Shown here: piece by piece, positions 1 to 9,184 of the stretch
Numbering within the stretch: the stretch's first letter is position 1
Layout of the letters: each line of letters starts with the position of its first letter
Source of the DNA: Enterococcus sp. BWB1-3
GTDB taxonomy: Bacteria; Bacillota; Bacilli; Lactobacillales; Enterococcaceae
Direction: 5' to 3'
NCBI RefSeq assembly: GCF_016745275.1
Contig: NZ_JADOEP010000003.1
Coordinates: 124,001-188,000 of the forward strand
Length of the DNA stretch: 64,000 nucleotides
The notes under the pieces: generated by a model
The model's database searches: none
The model's input: only the letters and a program-made list of their open reading frames with translations
What the model was told of the DNA's origin: nothing
Position numbers and translations under genes: made by a program

Positions 1-20
1 CCCCTCCATAGCTAGCATAC

Positions 21-60
21 AAAAAAGTCCGAAAGAAATCCCCTCGATTTCTTTCGAACT
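21..60 (-). terminator. Rho-independent terminator of the Bce-type operon
   Basis: An inverted repeat (AGTTCGAAAGAAAT pairing with ATTTCTTTCGGACT on the minus strand) is followed by a T run just after the permease stop codon. It ends the ATPase-permease transcript. Confidence 0.8.
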
Positions 61-77
61 CAATTTAAATCTGCCTC

Positions 78-2069
78 TCATCGTTCTACCAGTCGATAAT
101 AAACCTTAGAAGTTCGCCAGTAGATAATGAAATAGCTCAGAGCAAAGACTGCAATACAGACTGCCGTCGTCAACAGCAGTAATGACGTATTCGTCAGACC
201 AAACAGAACAAGCAGTTTCCTGATCATCGGAAAAGCAAAAGTCAGATGAATGACTGCAACTGTAATTGGCAGGAAGAAAACCAGCAAGATCTGATACTGA
301 ATTGTTTTATGAACTTCTTTGCGGCTAAGCCCAACCTTCTGCATAATTTCAAAACGATCGTGATCATCATTTCCTTCTGAAATTTGTTTATAGAAGATAA
401 TCAGAGTTGTCGCGATGATAAAGCTCAGCCCAAAAATCACTCCAATAAACAGAAATCCCCCTAATACAATGCGGTTCTCTTCTCTGTCCTCATCTATAGA
501 AGAAACAGTCACATCCTCTTCTTCTCCGGCTTTTGCTCTCAACTCTGTTCTTAAAGCCTCTGTCATTTTCAGCCGCTGCTCCAAGGAACCATCCAGTTGA
601 AAGCTAATAGTACTCTCTGAATCAGCAGTAACAGTATAAGAACTGTCCTGAAAATCTTCAATAATTTTTGCGAGGATCTCGTCATATCTTTCGTCTGAAA
701 CAAACATTAGAAAAGAGTTTGAGCTTTCGTCCTCTGTTTTAGGCGCCATACTGAAATTATCCAACACCTCATTCACAAGAAAGACCTGCGTTCCGATTTT
801 AAACTCTTGTGACGTATAGTCTCCGTAGAGAGGATATAGCAGAATGTCTTTTCCGGTTAGTTCAATGTTCTCTCCTTCCACGCGGTTATACTCGCTTAGT
901 TTAAGTAATTGGAATCCTCTCATATCTTTATAGTTGCTGAGTGTTTCTTTAGCCGGAACAAATGTATCTTCCTTAGCCTTGAACATAATGATTCCCTGTG
1001 ATGAATGAACATATTGCAAATCCTCCACAGAAAGGTTATGAGCTTCAGCAGCAGCATACAATGATTCTTTTACTTCCTCTATAGGCAGTACGGTCTCTAT
1101 TGTATTTTGAAATGGATTTCTGTTGCGAATGATGTCCTCCCGCCCCACATAAAGAGAAACTGTTGAAGAAATGGTTACCAGCGCCATTGTACAAAGGATA
1201 CAAATACTTGCCAGTCCTGCACCATTTTGCTTCATTCGAAAAATCATTCCTGAAACAGAAATAAAATTAGACGGTTTATAATAGAACGAATTGTTCCGCT
1301 TCAGCAATTTCAAAATAGTAATACTGCCGGTTACAAATAAGCTGTATGTCCCGATAATGACCAGAATTACTGCGATAAAAAATTGCGTCAACGCTTCCAA
1401 AGGGGATTGAATAGTCAACGAAATAGCATATCCGCTGCCTAAACAAATAATCCCTATCAGAGCAAACAGCCATTTAGCTTTCGGCTCCTTCTCTCCCGAT
1501 TTCGCCTGCTCCAACAATTCAATCGGCTTTGTTTTCCTTACCTGCCACATATCATAAAGAAAGGTACTTAAGAAAATTCCGGTAAACAACAGCAGAACTC
1601 TTAGTACAGAGGAAAAAGATAAATCAAAGTCAAATTCGTCCCCAAATGCTGTTATCTTTTTTAATATTAAAAACGTTAATTTAGAAAAAATAATTCCTGA
1701 GACTATTCCCCCAACCATAACAAGTAAAAATACATAGAAATTTTCAAACAGCATCATCACTGTCAGATTTTTTTTATCCATTCCCAGAATGTTATAGAGT
1801 CCCAGTTCCTTCTTTCTTCGTTTAATCAGAAAACTATGCGTGTAGAAAGTAAAAATCACCGAAAAAATCATGATGATTTTGCTTCCCAGACTAAACATCA
1901 TTTTTACAGACATTGCCTGCGGGAGAGTATTCATTCCTTCATTATGAAGCATCACCTGCATGATAATATTTAAAATAACTGTAAACACCGTCGCCAGAAT
2001 AAAAGGAAGATAGACAGTTCGGTTCTTCTTTAAATTATTGTATGCTAAACGTAGGTACAGCATCTCCAT
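78..2069 (-). CDS. BceB-type ABC transporter permease (peptide antibiotic detoxification)
   Basis: Membrane subunit of a BceAB-type transporter, which removes cell-wall-active peptides such as bacitracin and also acts as sensor for its partner histidine kinase. The protein is about 663 residues, matching the family. It has a first membrane segment near residues 18-40, several more before about residue 300, a large extracellular domain at about 310-540, and a C-terminal FtsX-like membrane block. The start overlaps the ATPase stop (TGATG), indicating translational coupling; a start two codons further in has better Shine-Dalgarno spacing. The upstream kinase and regulator genes complete a Bce module. 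The substrate cannot be told from sequence. Confidence 0.85.
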   Translation of the reverse strand: MEMLYLRLAYNNLKKNRTVYLPFILATVFTVILNIIMQVMLHNEGMNTLPQAMSVKMMFSLGSKIIMIFSVIFTFYTHSFLIKRRKKELGLYNILGMDKKNLTVMMLFENFYVFLLVMVGGIVSGIIFSKLTFLILKKITAFGDEFDFDLSFSSVLRVLLLFTGIFLSTFLYDMWQVRKTKPIELLEQAKSGEKEPKAKWLFALIGIICLGSGYAISLTIQSPLEALTQFFIAVILVIIGTYSLFVTGSITILKLLKRNNSFYYKPSNFISVSGMIFRMKQNGAGLASICILCTMALVTISSTVSLYVGREDIIRNRNPFQNTIETVLPIEEVKESLYAAAEAHNLSVEDLQYVHSSQGIIMFKAKEDTFVPAKETLSNYKDMRGFQLLKLSEYNRVEGENIELTGKDILLYPLYGDYTSQEFKIGTQVFLVNEVLDNFSMAPKTEDESSNSFLMFVSDERYDEILAKIIEDFQDSSYTVTADSESTISFQLDGSLEQRLKMTEALRTELRAKAGEEEDVTVSSIDEDREENRIVLGGFLFIGVIFGLSFIIATTLIIFYKQISEGNDDHDRFEIMQKVGLSRKEVHKTIQYQILLVFFLPITVAVIHLTFAFPMIRKLLVLFGLTNTSLLLLTTAVCIAVFALSYFIIYWRTSKVYYRLVER

Positions 2070-2824
2070 CACCCCTTCGCCAACAGTGTCGTCATTGTTT
2101 TAGATATTTCATCCAGCAATTGTTCATTTGTCTTCTGCCCTCTGTACACCTGATGGAAAATCTGGCCGTCTTTCACAAATAGAATTCGATTTGCTCTACT
2201 GGCAGCAAGTGCACTGTGGGTTACCATTAAAATCGTCTGATTCTGCTGGTTAATCTCCTGAAAAAGCGTCAGCAGGTTTTCTGAACTTTTAGAATCCAAG
2301 GCTCCTGTAGGCTCATCTGCTAAAACAACCTGCGGCTTCGTGATCAATGCCCTTGCTACTGCCACCCGCTGCTGCTGTCCTCCTGAAATTTCATAGGGAT
2401 ATTTTTCCAGAAGCTCTCCAATTCCCAGAATCTCAGCTAAAGGAAATAAGCGTCTCTCCATCTCACTGACTGCTGCTTTCGACAGTACCAACGGCAAAAA
2501 GATATTATCCTTCACAGAAAAATTATCCAGCAAATTAAAGTTTTGAAAAACAAAGCCGAGGTTCTCCCTCCGAAACGCTGCCAAATTCCCTTCAGGAATT
2601 TCTGTAATATCTTTTCCCTTCAATAATACCGATCCTTGTGTCGGTATATCCAATGTTGCCAGGATGTTAAGCAGGGTACTCTTCCCTGATCCTGATTCCC
2701 CCATAATTGCTATGTATTCTCCTTCTTCTACTTGAAAAGAAATATCTTTCAGCGCAGTTACCTGATTTCCGCCAAAGCGGGTCTGATAAATTTTTTGTAA
2801 GTGTGTCACTTCAAGTATTGCCAT
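2069..2824 (-). CDS. BceA-type ABC transporter ATP-binding protein
   Basis: ATPase of the peptide-antibiotic transporter encoded with the following permease gene. Visible motifs are Walker A (GESGSGKST, about residues 42-50), Q-loop (FQNF), signature ISGGQQQR and Walker B (VVLADEPTGALD). The 251-residue length is normal for BceA. The start follows a strong AGGAGG seven bases upstream. A BceR-type palindrome lies in the 117-base gap between this gene and the kinase gene, so the transporter pair is probably induced separately from the regulator-kinase pair. Confidence 0.9.
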   Translation of the reverse strand: MAILEVTHLQKIYQTRFGGNQVTALKDISFQVEEGEYIAIMGESGSGKSTLLNILATLDIPTQGSVLLKGKDITEIPEGNLAAFRRENLGFVFQNFNLLDNFSVKDNIFLPLVLSKAAVSEMERRLFPLAEILGIGELLEKYPYEISGGQQQRVAVARALITKPQVVLADEPTGALDSKSSENLLTLFQEINQQNQTILMVTHSALAASRANRILFVKDGQIFHQVYRGQKTNEQLLDEISKTMTTLLAKG

Positions 2825-2923
2825 AGTATGTCCTCCTCTGCCTCATTTGAGTAATCGGCTGTTTCTCATTTCCCATATTAAACAAAACAGCAGCCAAAGA
2901 CTACTTACACTTTAGCTGCCATA

Positions 2924-2939
2924 CTTACAATGCTGTAAG
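2924..2939 (-). promoter_or_regulatory. BceR-type operator upstream of the ABC operon
   Basis: The sequence CTTACA-ATGC-TGTAAG is a perfect inverted repeat with a four-base spacer. It matches the TnACA-N4-TGTAA motif known for BceR-like regulators and lies about 100 bases upstream of the ATPase start, in the usual position for activation. Binding by the regulator encoded nearby is inferred. Confidence 0.75.
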
Positions 2940-2941
2940 GT

Positions 2942-3934
2942 TCATTCAATTTGATAGAGATGCTGGCTCAAATCCAGCCAGACCTTTGTCCCTTTACCAA
3001 CCTCCGACGTAATATGGATAGTATGACCCAGACTTCTCATTACTTCGTCACTCATATACAATCCAAGTCCCGATGCTTTTTGATGATTATGTCCGTTATA
3101 CCCTGTATACCCTTTTTCAAATATTCGCTGTCTATCCTCAGGCAAAATTCCGATACCGCTATCTGCAATAATAAGCTCCTTTGAATTCTCGGGATTGGCA
3201 TAAATACGAATACCGCCGCGTTTGGTATACTTAATTGCATTTATCAAAATCTGCTCCACTACAAACTGCAGCCACTTTTTATCACTGATAACCGACTGCT
3301 TGGTCTCCTGAAAAGAAAACGATAGATTCTGATAAATAAAAAACGTTGCATACTTTTTTACCGTCTCTTTAATGAGACGATCAATGTCTATCGTCTCAAA
3401 AACAAAATCAGTCTCTGTATGATTTAGACGCAAATACTGAAGCATCATGTCCAAATACTGATCAATTTTAAACAATTCCTGTTTTAACACTGTATGATCC
3501 AGCTGATTTTCCTGCATTTTTAAATTCAAAACAGCCAATGGTGTTTTAATCTGGTGACTCCACAAGCTGTAATAGTCCATCAGCTTGTGGTTAACTCGCT
3601 TAGATTCCCCAATCTCCTGCCGGTATTCTTTATCTAGACTGTGCAGCATTTCTTCATAATCCTCTTCAAGCAATGTACTGCCGCGTTTCCTATCCAGCAC
3701 ATGAAGCTTTACAGCTTTCTTTCTGCCGTCCAGCTGCTGATGTTTTGAATAATATCGATAGAATTGTACTGCGGCAATGACTGCCAGCAGAAAAAAGGAA
3801 AACAGCAGCGCATCACTATACGCTTCAAAAGAAATATCATGAAGGAAAAACGTTACGCCAAAAATTAAAATAAATCCCATGTATGTCAAAAGTGCAATCT
3901 TCTGATCCAACAGATAACGAATAAACACTCTCAT
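2942..3934 (-). CDS. BceS-type intramembrane-sensing histidine kinase
   Basis: Small sensor kinase (330 residues from the chosen start) with two adjacent membrane segments in the first 60 residues and almost no extracellular loop, typical of kinases that sense through their partner ABC transporter. The phosphoacceptor region reads SHQIKTPLAVLNL and the ATP-binding G box reads DSGIGILPEDRQRIFEKG. A longer reading frame runs into the regulator gene; I chose the internal ATG one base after the regulator stop because GGAAAGGA precedes it. It is co-transcribed with the response regulator. Confidence 0.87.
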   Translation of the reverse strand: MRVFIRYLLDQKIALLTYMGFILIFGVTFFLHDISFEAYSDALLFSFFLLAVIAAVQFYRYYSKHQQLDGRKKAVKLHVLDRKRGSTLLEEDYEEMLHSLDKEYRQEIGESKRVNHKLMDYYSLWSHQIKTPLAVLNLKMQENQLDHTVLKQELFKIDQYLDMMLQYLRLNHTETDFVFETIDIDRLIKETVKKYATFFIYQNLSFSFQETKQSVISDKKWLQFVVEQILINAIKYTKRGGIRIYANPENSKELIIADSGIGILPEDRQRIFEKGYTGYNGHNHQKASGLGLYMSDEVMRSLGHTIHITSEVGKGTKVWLDLSQHLYQIE

Positions 3935-3935
3935 G

Positions 3936-4613
3936 TCATTCTTCCTTTCCGAGATAGTACCCTTTCCCCTTTTGCGTTTGAATAAATACATCTAGTCCTA
4001 TATCACTGACTTTCTTTCTAAGTCGCGCTATGTTCACCGAAAGCGTGTTGCTGTCGACAAACGCTTCATTTTCCCAAAGCTTCTCCATAATCAGCTCTTT
4101 CGGCACTACTTTTTCCGGCTGTCGAAACAGCATATCTAAAATTTTTGTCTCATTCATTGTCACGGGAACACATTGTTCTCTACAGCAAACTTCAAAATCC
4201 TCAAGATTCAGGATATAGTCGCCATAGTTCAATGTCCGAACTTCTACCATCACAACATTTCTTCGCATAATTGCCTGAATTTTTGCGACAAGCACTTCCA
4301 GGTCAAAGGGTTTTGCAATAAAGTCATCCCCACCCATATTCATTGCCATAACAATATTCATATTATCACTGGCAGAAGACAGGAAAACGATTGGAACAGC
4401 TGACTGTTTGCGAATTTCTGTGCACCAATGATAACCATTATAAAAAGGCAATGAAATATCCAAAATTACCAAATCCGGCTGGAAAGCCTCAAACTCAGCC
4501 AGTACATATTGAAAATTTTCAACTGCGAGTACCTCAAAGTTCCATTTTTTCAGATAAGCAGACAATGTTTCAACAATCTGTCTTTCATCTTCAACAATAA
4601 ATATCTTTTTCAT
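3936..4613 (-). CDS. BceR-type response regulator (OmpR family)
   Basis: 225-residue response regulator with an N-terminal receiver (acidic pocket EDE near residues 7-9, phosphoacceptor Asp in VILDISLPFYNG) and a C-terminal OmpR/PhoB winged helix (SVNIARLRKKV). It should bind the palindrome ahead of the ABC operon and switch it on when the transporter meets its peptide. The start has GGAGGG upstream. The kinase gene begins one base after its stop, so the two form one transcript. Confidence 0.88.
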   Translation of the reverse strand: MKKIFIVEDERQIVETLSAYLKKWNFEVLAVENFQYVLAEFEAFQPDLVILDISLPFYNGYHWCTEIRKQSAVPIVFLSSASDNMNIVMAMNMGGDDFIAKPFDLEVLVAKIQAIMRRNVVMVEVRTLNYGDYILNLEDFEVCCREQCVPVTMNETKILDMLFRQPEKVVPKELIMEKLWENEAFVDSNTLSVNIARLRKKVSDIGLDVFIQTQKGKGYYLGKEE

Positions 4614-4990
4614 AAGCTTTTCCCTCCACTCAACGCATCCGATAGTCTCAGCTTCACGTTTCTTCCAAAGCTGTTTCTTCAGCCTGTTCTTATCACAAGC
4701 TTACTTCTAAATCTGCAGCTCTGCCAACAAAATTTTCTTCAGCTCATCAGCTAAATCTTTTTTAGTGTACCATAAATTATAGAGAATATAATGGGACCGA
4801 GGGAGGAAATCAGTTGATACGAAAACGCCGCTTTTAGCTTTTTTCCCACTTTTCAAGTGTATGTCTCTCACTAATAATTTTCTTCCTGCAGCCTAATTTC
4901 CTTGTATTCATCGTTCCCCATCTGTTTTAATACTTCCTTTTTTTACCTTCAAAGAGATGGATGATTTAGACTCTAATCAACATTAAAAAT
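4614..4990. other. Non-coding gap upstream of the Bce regulator
   Basis: No convincing gene is seen. The gap must hold the promoter of the regulator-kinase operon, but I could not fix clear -35 and -10 boxes. The right edge meets the terminator of the carbonic anhydrase gene. Confidence 0.4.
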
Positions 4991-5040
4991 AAAAAAACAG
5001 CTTAGTTCCTCTTACAAAATCCCAGAGGAACCAGCTGTTT
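4991..5040 (-). terminator. Terminator of the carbonic anhydrase gene
   Basis: Nested inverted repeat (AAACAGCT with AGCTGTTT, inner GTTCCTCT with AGAGGAAC) followed by seven Ts on the minus strand, 17 bases after the stop codon. Confidence 0.85.
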
Positions 5041-5057
5041 CAATAATGCTGTCTTAT

Positions 5058-5837
5058 TTATTCTGTATATTCAAGTATCACCCGTTCATTCAGCGGCTGT
5101 GTTTCTCTATTGTTGTGAGAATACAATTTTTTAAACGATTCAATCTGCTCTGCTGATACTTCTACAGGATTCTTCATTACATACCATTCTACATTTTCAT
5201 TTAATGGCGGAGTAGTTAAAGAACCAAGGTAATGGTAGTAGCTTTTATTTGCCGGAATCATATCCTCCAAATCAGTGATAGGATCTGTTTTTTCATTATT
5301 AACATCGTCAAGAGCTTCCTGAAATCCTTTGTTTTCAGCTCCTTCTTTAAAGAACACGCCAATTACAGCAATACGCCCATCTTGGGCAATGTTAACAAAG
5401 TGTGCTTCTAAAGGATAATGCTCTCCGTCAACTGTATGTTCACTTTCTGCATGAAAATGAAATTGTGTCAGAGCAAAATTACGACCATTTATCACTGCTT
5501 CACCACCAGCAGTAAATTGAATACTGTGACCGTTATTCTCTGCTTTGGTGATATCTATTCCATAATCCAGCTCAATTGTTCCTTTATCCGGCATCATTGC
5601 TTCTGCCTTGCTGCTTGGAATATCGATTGGGGACTGCATATCTCCCGCTGTAAACTCCCAATTTTCCTGATCATCATAATTAAGGTGCTCTTCGGCTTCC
5701 TTTTTCTCACTGCTTTCTGTAACAGCTGCAGTGCTTGATTCTGATTGTGAAGCGGTTGTTTTTTCTGTTCCGCAGCCTGTGATAGAAACACTCACTCCAA
5801 TTAATACGGTCATTGCTAAAATCTTTTTCTTCATCAT
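5058..5837 (-). CDS. Alpha-class carbonic anhydrase, lipoprotein
   Basis: Secreted, lipid-anchored enzyme interconverting CO2 and bicarbonate at the outer face of the membrane. The N-terminus is a lipoprotein signal (hydrophobic stretch ending in SITGC), followed by a low-complexity Ser/Glu linker. Alpha-CA hallmarks are present: QSPIDI, NGHSIQF, the zinc-ligand segment FHFHAESEH with a third His in LEAHFVN, and GSLTTPPLNENVEW. The reading frame extends nine codons further, but GAAAGAAG precedes the chosen start. The gene is monocistronic, with its own terminator. Confidence 0.9.
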   Translation of the reverse strand: MMKKKILAMTVLIGVSVSITGCGTEKTTASQSESSTAAVTESSEKKEAEEHLNYDDQENWEFTAGDMQSPIDIPSSKAEAMMPDKGTIELDYGIDITKAENNGHSIQFTAGGEAVINGRNFALTQFHFHAESEHTVDGEHYPLEAHFVNIAQDGRIAVIGVFFKEGAENKGFQEALDDVNNEKTDPITDLEDMIPANKSYYHYLGSLTTPPLNENVEWYVMKNPVEVSAEQIESFKKLYSHNNRETQPLNERVILEYTE

Positions 5838-6060
5838 TTCATCTTCTTTCTGTAAATTATCCATTGCTTACTATACTCTCTTTTAAAAAAAAATAAAGCA
5901 CTTTTTAGATTTTATCAACTATTTCTTTTAGGAAAAATTGACAAAAGAAGCAAAAGAAAACTCCTTCTTTACATTGCAGTACATCAAAAAAAGGCTCTAT
6001 ACTATCTAGTATTGGTGAGGTGCCATTCACTGCACTTTTTCTTTTTGAAAAAAACAGAAA

Positions 6061-6128
6061 AGACATCTTGAAATCCGTTAGAATTAAAGTCGACCAAAAC
6101 CAACCTAAAGGAGTGTTTCAAGATGTCT
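6061..6128 (+). promoter_or_regulatory. Hairpin masking the ISL3 transposase start
   Basis: AGACATCTTGAAA (6061-6073) and TTTCAAGATGTCT (6116-6128) form a perfect 13-base inverted repeat. The right arm contains the ATG at 6123 and lies just after AAAGGAG, so the folded RNA would hide the start. Such hairpins limit transposase expression from read-through transcripts in many IS elements. Confidence 0.6.
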
Positions 6129-6322
6129 CTATCCGAGCCTACCAAAGATTTCCTTATTCGAACGGTCCCTTAGAATGTCTCAATAATCATAGTAAAGTAT
6201 TGAAGCGAATGACCTATGGGTTTCACAACTTCACCAATTTCAGAGAGCGGATCTTTTTGTATAGAAGAACCTATTTCCTCAAGAAGAAACCAAAAGCAAC
6301 ACTGAAAAAGCAAGCAGGATGA
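6123..6322 (+). pseudogene. ISL3-family transposase, internal deletion
   Basis: From the ATG at 6123 the reading is MSLSEPTKDFLIR, the start of ISL3-type transposases, and stops soon after. In the next frame the family's C-terminal end follows (YSNGPLECLNN, then KVLKRMTYGFHNF and FRERIFL). The two parts meet near 6160, so almost the whole zinc-binding and DDE region is deleted. The product cannot be active. Confidence 0.8.
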
Positions 6323-6438
6323 CATAGATTTCCTCCCTGTTTGCTTTCTCTAGCGTATTTCTTTTACCAACACTAGCATCTTGACAACATTATATTTTTG
6401 TTTTTTTAGGATAAAAACCAAAAAAAGTGAGTAATTCC

Positions 6439-7120
6439 ATGAATCAAAAATATCAGGTCAATCTGAGTGAAATTGAACCTCGTAGAATCTGTTAGCAGAA
6501 AAACCATTCGTGTCCTGTAAAAAACACAACTTAAGCCTCACTAAAAAAAGCAATGGTGTATTTCTAAAAAAGAGTCCGGACATTTTGTCACAGCCATGGA
6601 AAACATCATGGAAGCCTACGCTCGTCCATATGACCCGGACTGTCCACTCATTTGTATGGACGGAGAAGCCCTACCAGTTATTATGTCATTGACCCGTTAC
6701 CTATGAAGGGTGGGTAGATACAAAAATAGGACTACGAATACGAGCGCAAAAGAGTATTCAATATTTTACCCCTCACTGGCTGGCGCCATGTCAGTGCTCA
6801 ACAAACACGAAAGAAACAGGTCTGGGCAGAAAAAATAAAGGAACTGGTAACCCTATACTATCCCAAGGCAAAACGAATTCGCTTAGTAACAGATAACTTG
6901 AACACCCATAGTATCAGTTCCTTGTATAATGGCTTTGCACTGGAACTTGCACAGCGCTTAGATAATTCATCATACACCCAAACACGGGAACTGGCTGAAT
7001 ATTGCCGAAATTGAAATTAATGTGATTACCCAGCAGTGCTTAAACAGACGAATTCCAACACTTCATGACTTGAAGCAAGAACTCAGTGCGATTGAAATTT
7101 ATTTATTGATAAAGATTTAA
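6439..7120 (+). pseudogene. IS630-family transposase remnant
   Basis: The first frame starts MNQKYQVNLSEIEP and soon hits a stop. Further pieces in shifted frames match IS630 transposases in order: ARPYDPDCPLICMDGEA (first catalytic Asp region), YEYERK, WRHVSAQQTRKKQ, VTDNLNTHS (second Asp region), HTPKHGNWLNIAEIEINV and QQCLNRRIPTLHDLKQEL. At least three frameshifts or stops break it, so it is a dead copy. Confidence 0.82.
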
Positions 7121-7166
7121 AAATTTTTGACAATCTAGTATTCTTAAATCCAACAATATCTTTGAT

Positions 7167-7841
7167 TTAGTTAATAACTCTTAATATGCTTTTATTAACA
7201 AAAAATACACTAATTATGAACACTACTACCATTCCCGAGATAGACCAGAGTATTGTTTCTATGCTAAAAATAGGAATGCTATCCTTAAATAAATGTCCGA
7301 TTGGAAACATATTCCCTAGTAAAAAGACAAATTTATTTATAGCCATTCTAGACAGTAGATACCCTATAGTCCCCAAAAAAGGTAGACCAAACAATACTTC
7401 AACTATCATTTCAAAAGAAACGTAAACAGGAGTAGCCCCTAATAGAAGTTTTGTCTCAATATCATCCTTTTGAATAATAATCTTTTGACTCAGATAAACA
7501 AAATATCGAAAAATTCCCAAAATTAATAATCCAACGATAAACATAAATAAGCTCGTTTTTACTGTTAACAATAAAAAATTTAAATCAGGTTCTTTATTTA
7601 CAGCCTGTAACTCATTAACTGGTGAATTATTAGTTGATTTTTCCCTTGTTTTAGAAATGACACGAAAAAGATTGAACAAGTGTAGCAGTAGAAATTCAAA
7701 AAAGAAAAAAATCAATGTTGCAATGTCACTATAGAATGTTTCTTTAGCTGCCCTACATCTAATTTTCAAGCTTCTATAAAAAAAATTTTTGACATAGATA
7801 ACATAATGTTTATTCTTTATAGTATTGTCCATTTTTTTCAT
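7167..7841 (-). CDS. FtsX-like ABC transporter permease
   Basis: 224-residue membrane protein with one membrane segment near residues 42-62, an outside loop of about 35 residues, and three more segments near 92-115, 143-165 and 195-220. This four-helix layout resembles FtsX and the minimal LolC/MacB permease domain rather than larger exporters. It overlaps the ATPase gene by 32 bases and must be made with it. The pair lies among dead insertion sequences and is very AT-rich, suggesting horizontal arrival. The substrate or target is unknown; a true cell-division FtsX is usually longer, so I do not use that name. Confidence 0.7.
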   Translation of the reverse strand: MKKMDNTIKNKHYVIYVKNFFYRSLKIRCRAAKETFYSDIATLIFFFFEFLLLHLFNLFRVISKTREKSTNNSPVNELQAVNKEPDLNFLLLTVKTSLFMFIVGLLILGIFRYFVYLSQKIIIQKDDIETKLLLGATPVYVSFEMIVEVLFGLPFLGTIGYLLSRMAINKFVFLLGNMFPIGHLFKDSIPIFSIETILWSISGMVVVFIISVFFVNKSILRVIN

Positions 7842-8502
7842 CCCTTATTATTTTTCCGTTATCTAATTCAATAACCCTAGAATTTAGCTGATTAACTATT
7901 CTTGAATTATGGGTAGCCATAATAATTGTTTGGCCTAATGCGTTTACCTTATTTAAATAATTCATTATCTCATTTGCATTACTTGGATCTAAATTAGCTG
8001 TGGGTTCATCAGCAATGAGTATTTTAAAATTTCCAACTAATGCTCGAGCAATTGCTACTCTCTGCTTTTCACCACCTGACAATTGATTAGAAAATCTTTT
8101 TTTCAAACCAACTAAATCAACCGCTTCCAAAGCATCCAACACTCGCTTTTTAACTTCTTTCCCAGTGTAGATTCCTTGTATTTCTAATGGATACGCTACA
8201 TTTTCGAACACATTCAAGCTTTGAATTAATCGGAAATCTTGAAAAATAAAACCGATATTTCTCTTATAATTCCTCATTTCCAATTGATTATTTTGATTCA
8301 TCAGTTTCTCATTGAAAAAAATCTTGCCTTTGCTAATCCTCTTTTCGAAAGATAATGTTTTCAAAAGTGTTGTTTTTCCAGAACCACTTTTCCCAACAAC
8401 AAAAACAAATTCTCCATCTGCAATTGAAAGATTTATTTTGTTAAGAATTAATGTATCCTCAATAATTTTATTAACATCAACTAATTCAATTATAATCAAC
8501 AT
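7810..8502 (-). CDS. FtsE/LolD-like ABC transporter ATP-binding protein
   Basis: 230-residue ATPase with Walker A GKSGSGKTT, Q-loop FQDFRLI, signature LSGGEKQRVAIARAL and Walker B ILIADEPTANLDPS, closest in style to FtsE/LolD/MacB ATPases. The ATG sits only two bases after GGAG; the next codon, TTG, has better spacing (AGGAG then five bases), so the true start may be one codon in. It drives the FtsX-like permease that overlaps its 3' end. It could serve peptide export, resistance or control of a wall hydrolase; sequence alone does not decide. Confidence 0.75.
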   Translation of the reverse strand: MLIIIELVDVNKIIEDTLILNKINLSIADGEFVFVVGKSGSGKTTLLKTLSFEKRISKGKIFFNEKLMNQNNQLEMRNYKRNIGFIFQDFRLIQSLNVFENVAYPLEIQGIYTGKEVKKRVLDALEAVDLVGLKKRFSNQLSGGEKQRVAIARALVGNFKILIADEPTANLDPSNANEIMNYLNKVNALGQTIIMATHNSRIVNQLNSRVIELDNGKIIRDEKNGQYYKE

Positions 8503-8659
8503 CTCTCCTTCTAACTTTTAGATTACTTTAAATCACTTTGAATATCAATATATTTTTTATTTATAACTTAAAAATCTCAAATATCAAATTAAGATAGACA
8601 AATCATTGTTACTAACGTAATTCAAGAATACTTCTAAATGGTGTTTTATTAATTCAACG

Positions 8660-9175
8660 ATTTTCTTGGGATATTATTTCTCTTGGATGTTACTGATTGA
8701 ATAAAGGTTTCGTCCACTAAATTAAAGTCCATAGCTTTTGATAAACCATCTTTACGCAATAAACCGTTAGAATTCTCATTCAACCCTCGTTGAGAAGACG
8801 TTCATGAATCTGCAAAATAAATATCACTGTCATTATTATTGCTAATTTTCTTCCAATTTGAAAATTCTTTTCTACAATCAAAAGTGATTGATTTGAATAG
8901 ATTTTTAGGTACAAACTGAAACCAATAATCTAATCTGTTTTCAATATCTTTTACCTGTCGTTCAGATGGCTTTAATATGATAATCACTTTTGATAGACAT
9001 TCAACTGAGGTAGTGACTGTACTTTTATGTTTCTGACCGACGATAGTATTACATTCAAGGTGACCAAACTCCTCTGCAAATAAGGTATAGTCATTGGTAC
9101 GTTCATGAATAGAGCGACGGAAAGCTTGTCCTCCTCGTTTTTCTTGATAACCCTCAGTGCTGCTCTCACTGTCAA
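8660..9175 (-). pseudogene. IS30-family transposase remnant
   Basis: Read on the minus strand the frame gives RRSIHERTND, EFGHLECNTIVG, KSTVTTSVECLSKV, FDCRKEFSNWKKIS, DIYFADS, a stop, then SQRGLNENSNGLLR and SVTSKRNNIPRKSLN. These are IS30-family blocks in the correct order. The first catalytic Asp (normally ECDTIVG) is Asn, and an internal stop follows DIYFADS. The N-terminal third is missing. It is clearly inactive. Confidence 0.83.
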
Positions 9176-9184
9176 GCGAAGAAC

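Larger units (their letters stand above)
5987..6395 (+). mobile_element. Internally deleted ISL3-family element (MITE-like)
   Basis: The outer ends contain CTAGTATTGGT (about 6008-6018) and, inverted, ACCAACACTAG (about 6368-6378). Between them are a leader hairpin, the first dozen codons of an ISL3 transposase and its last 60 or so codons, with everything between missing. This is the structure of a non-autonomous derivative of a full IS. The exact ends and target duplication could not be fixed. Confidence 0.65.
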
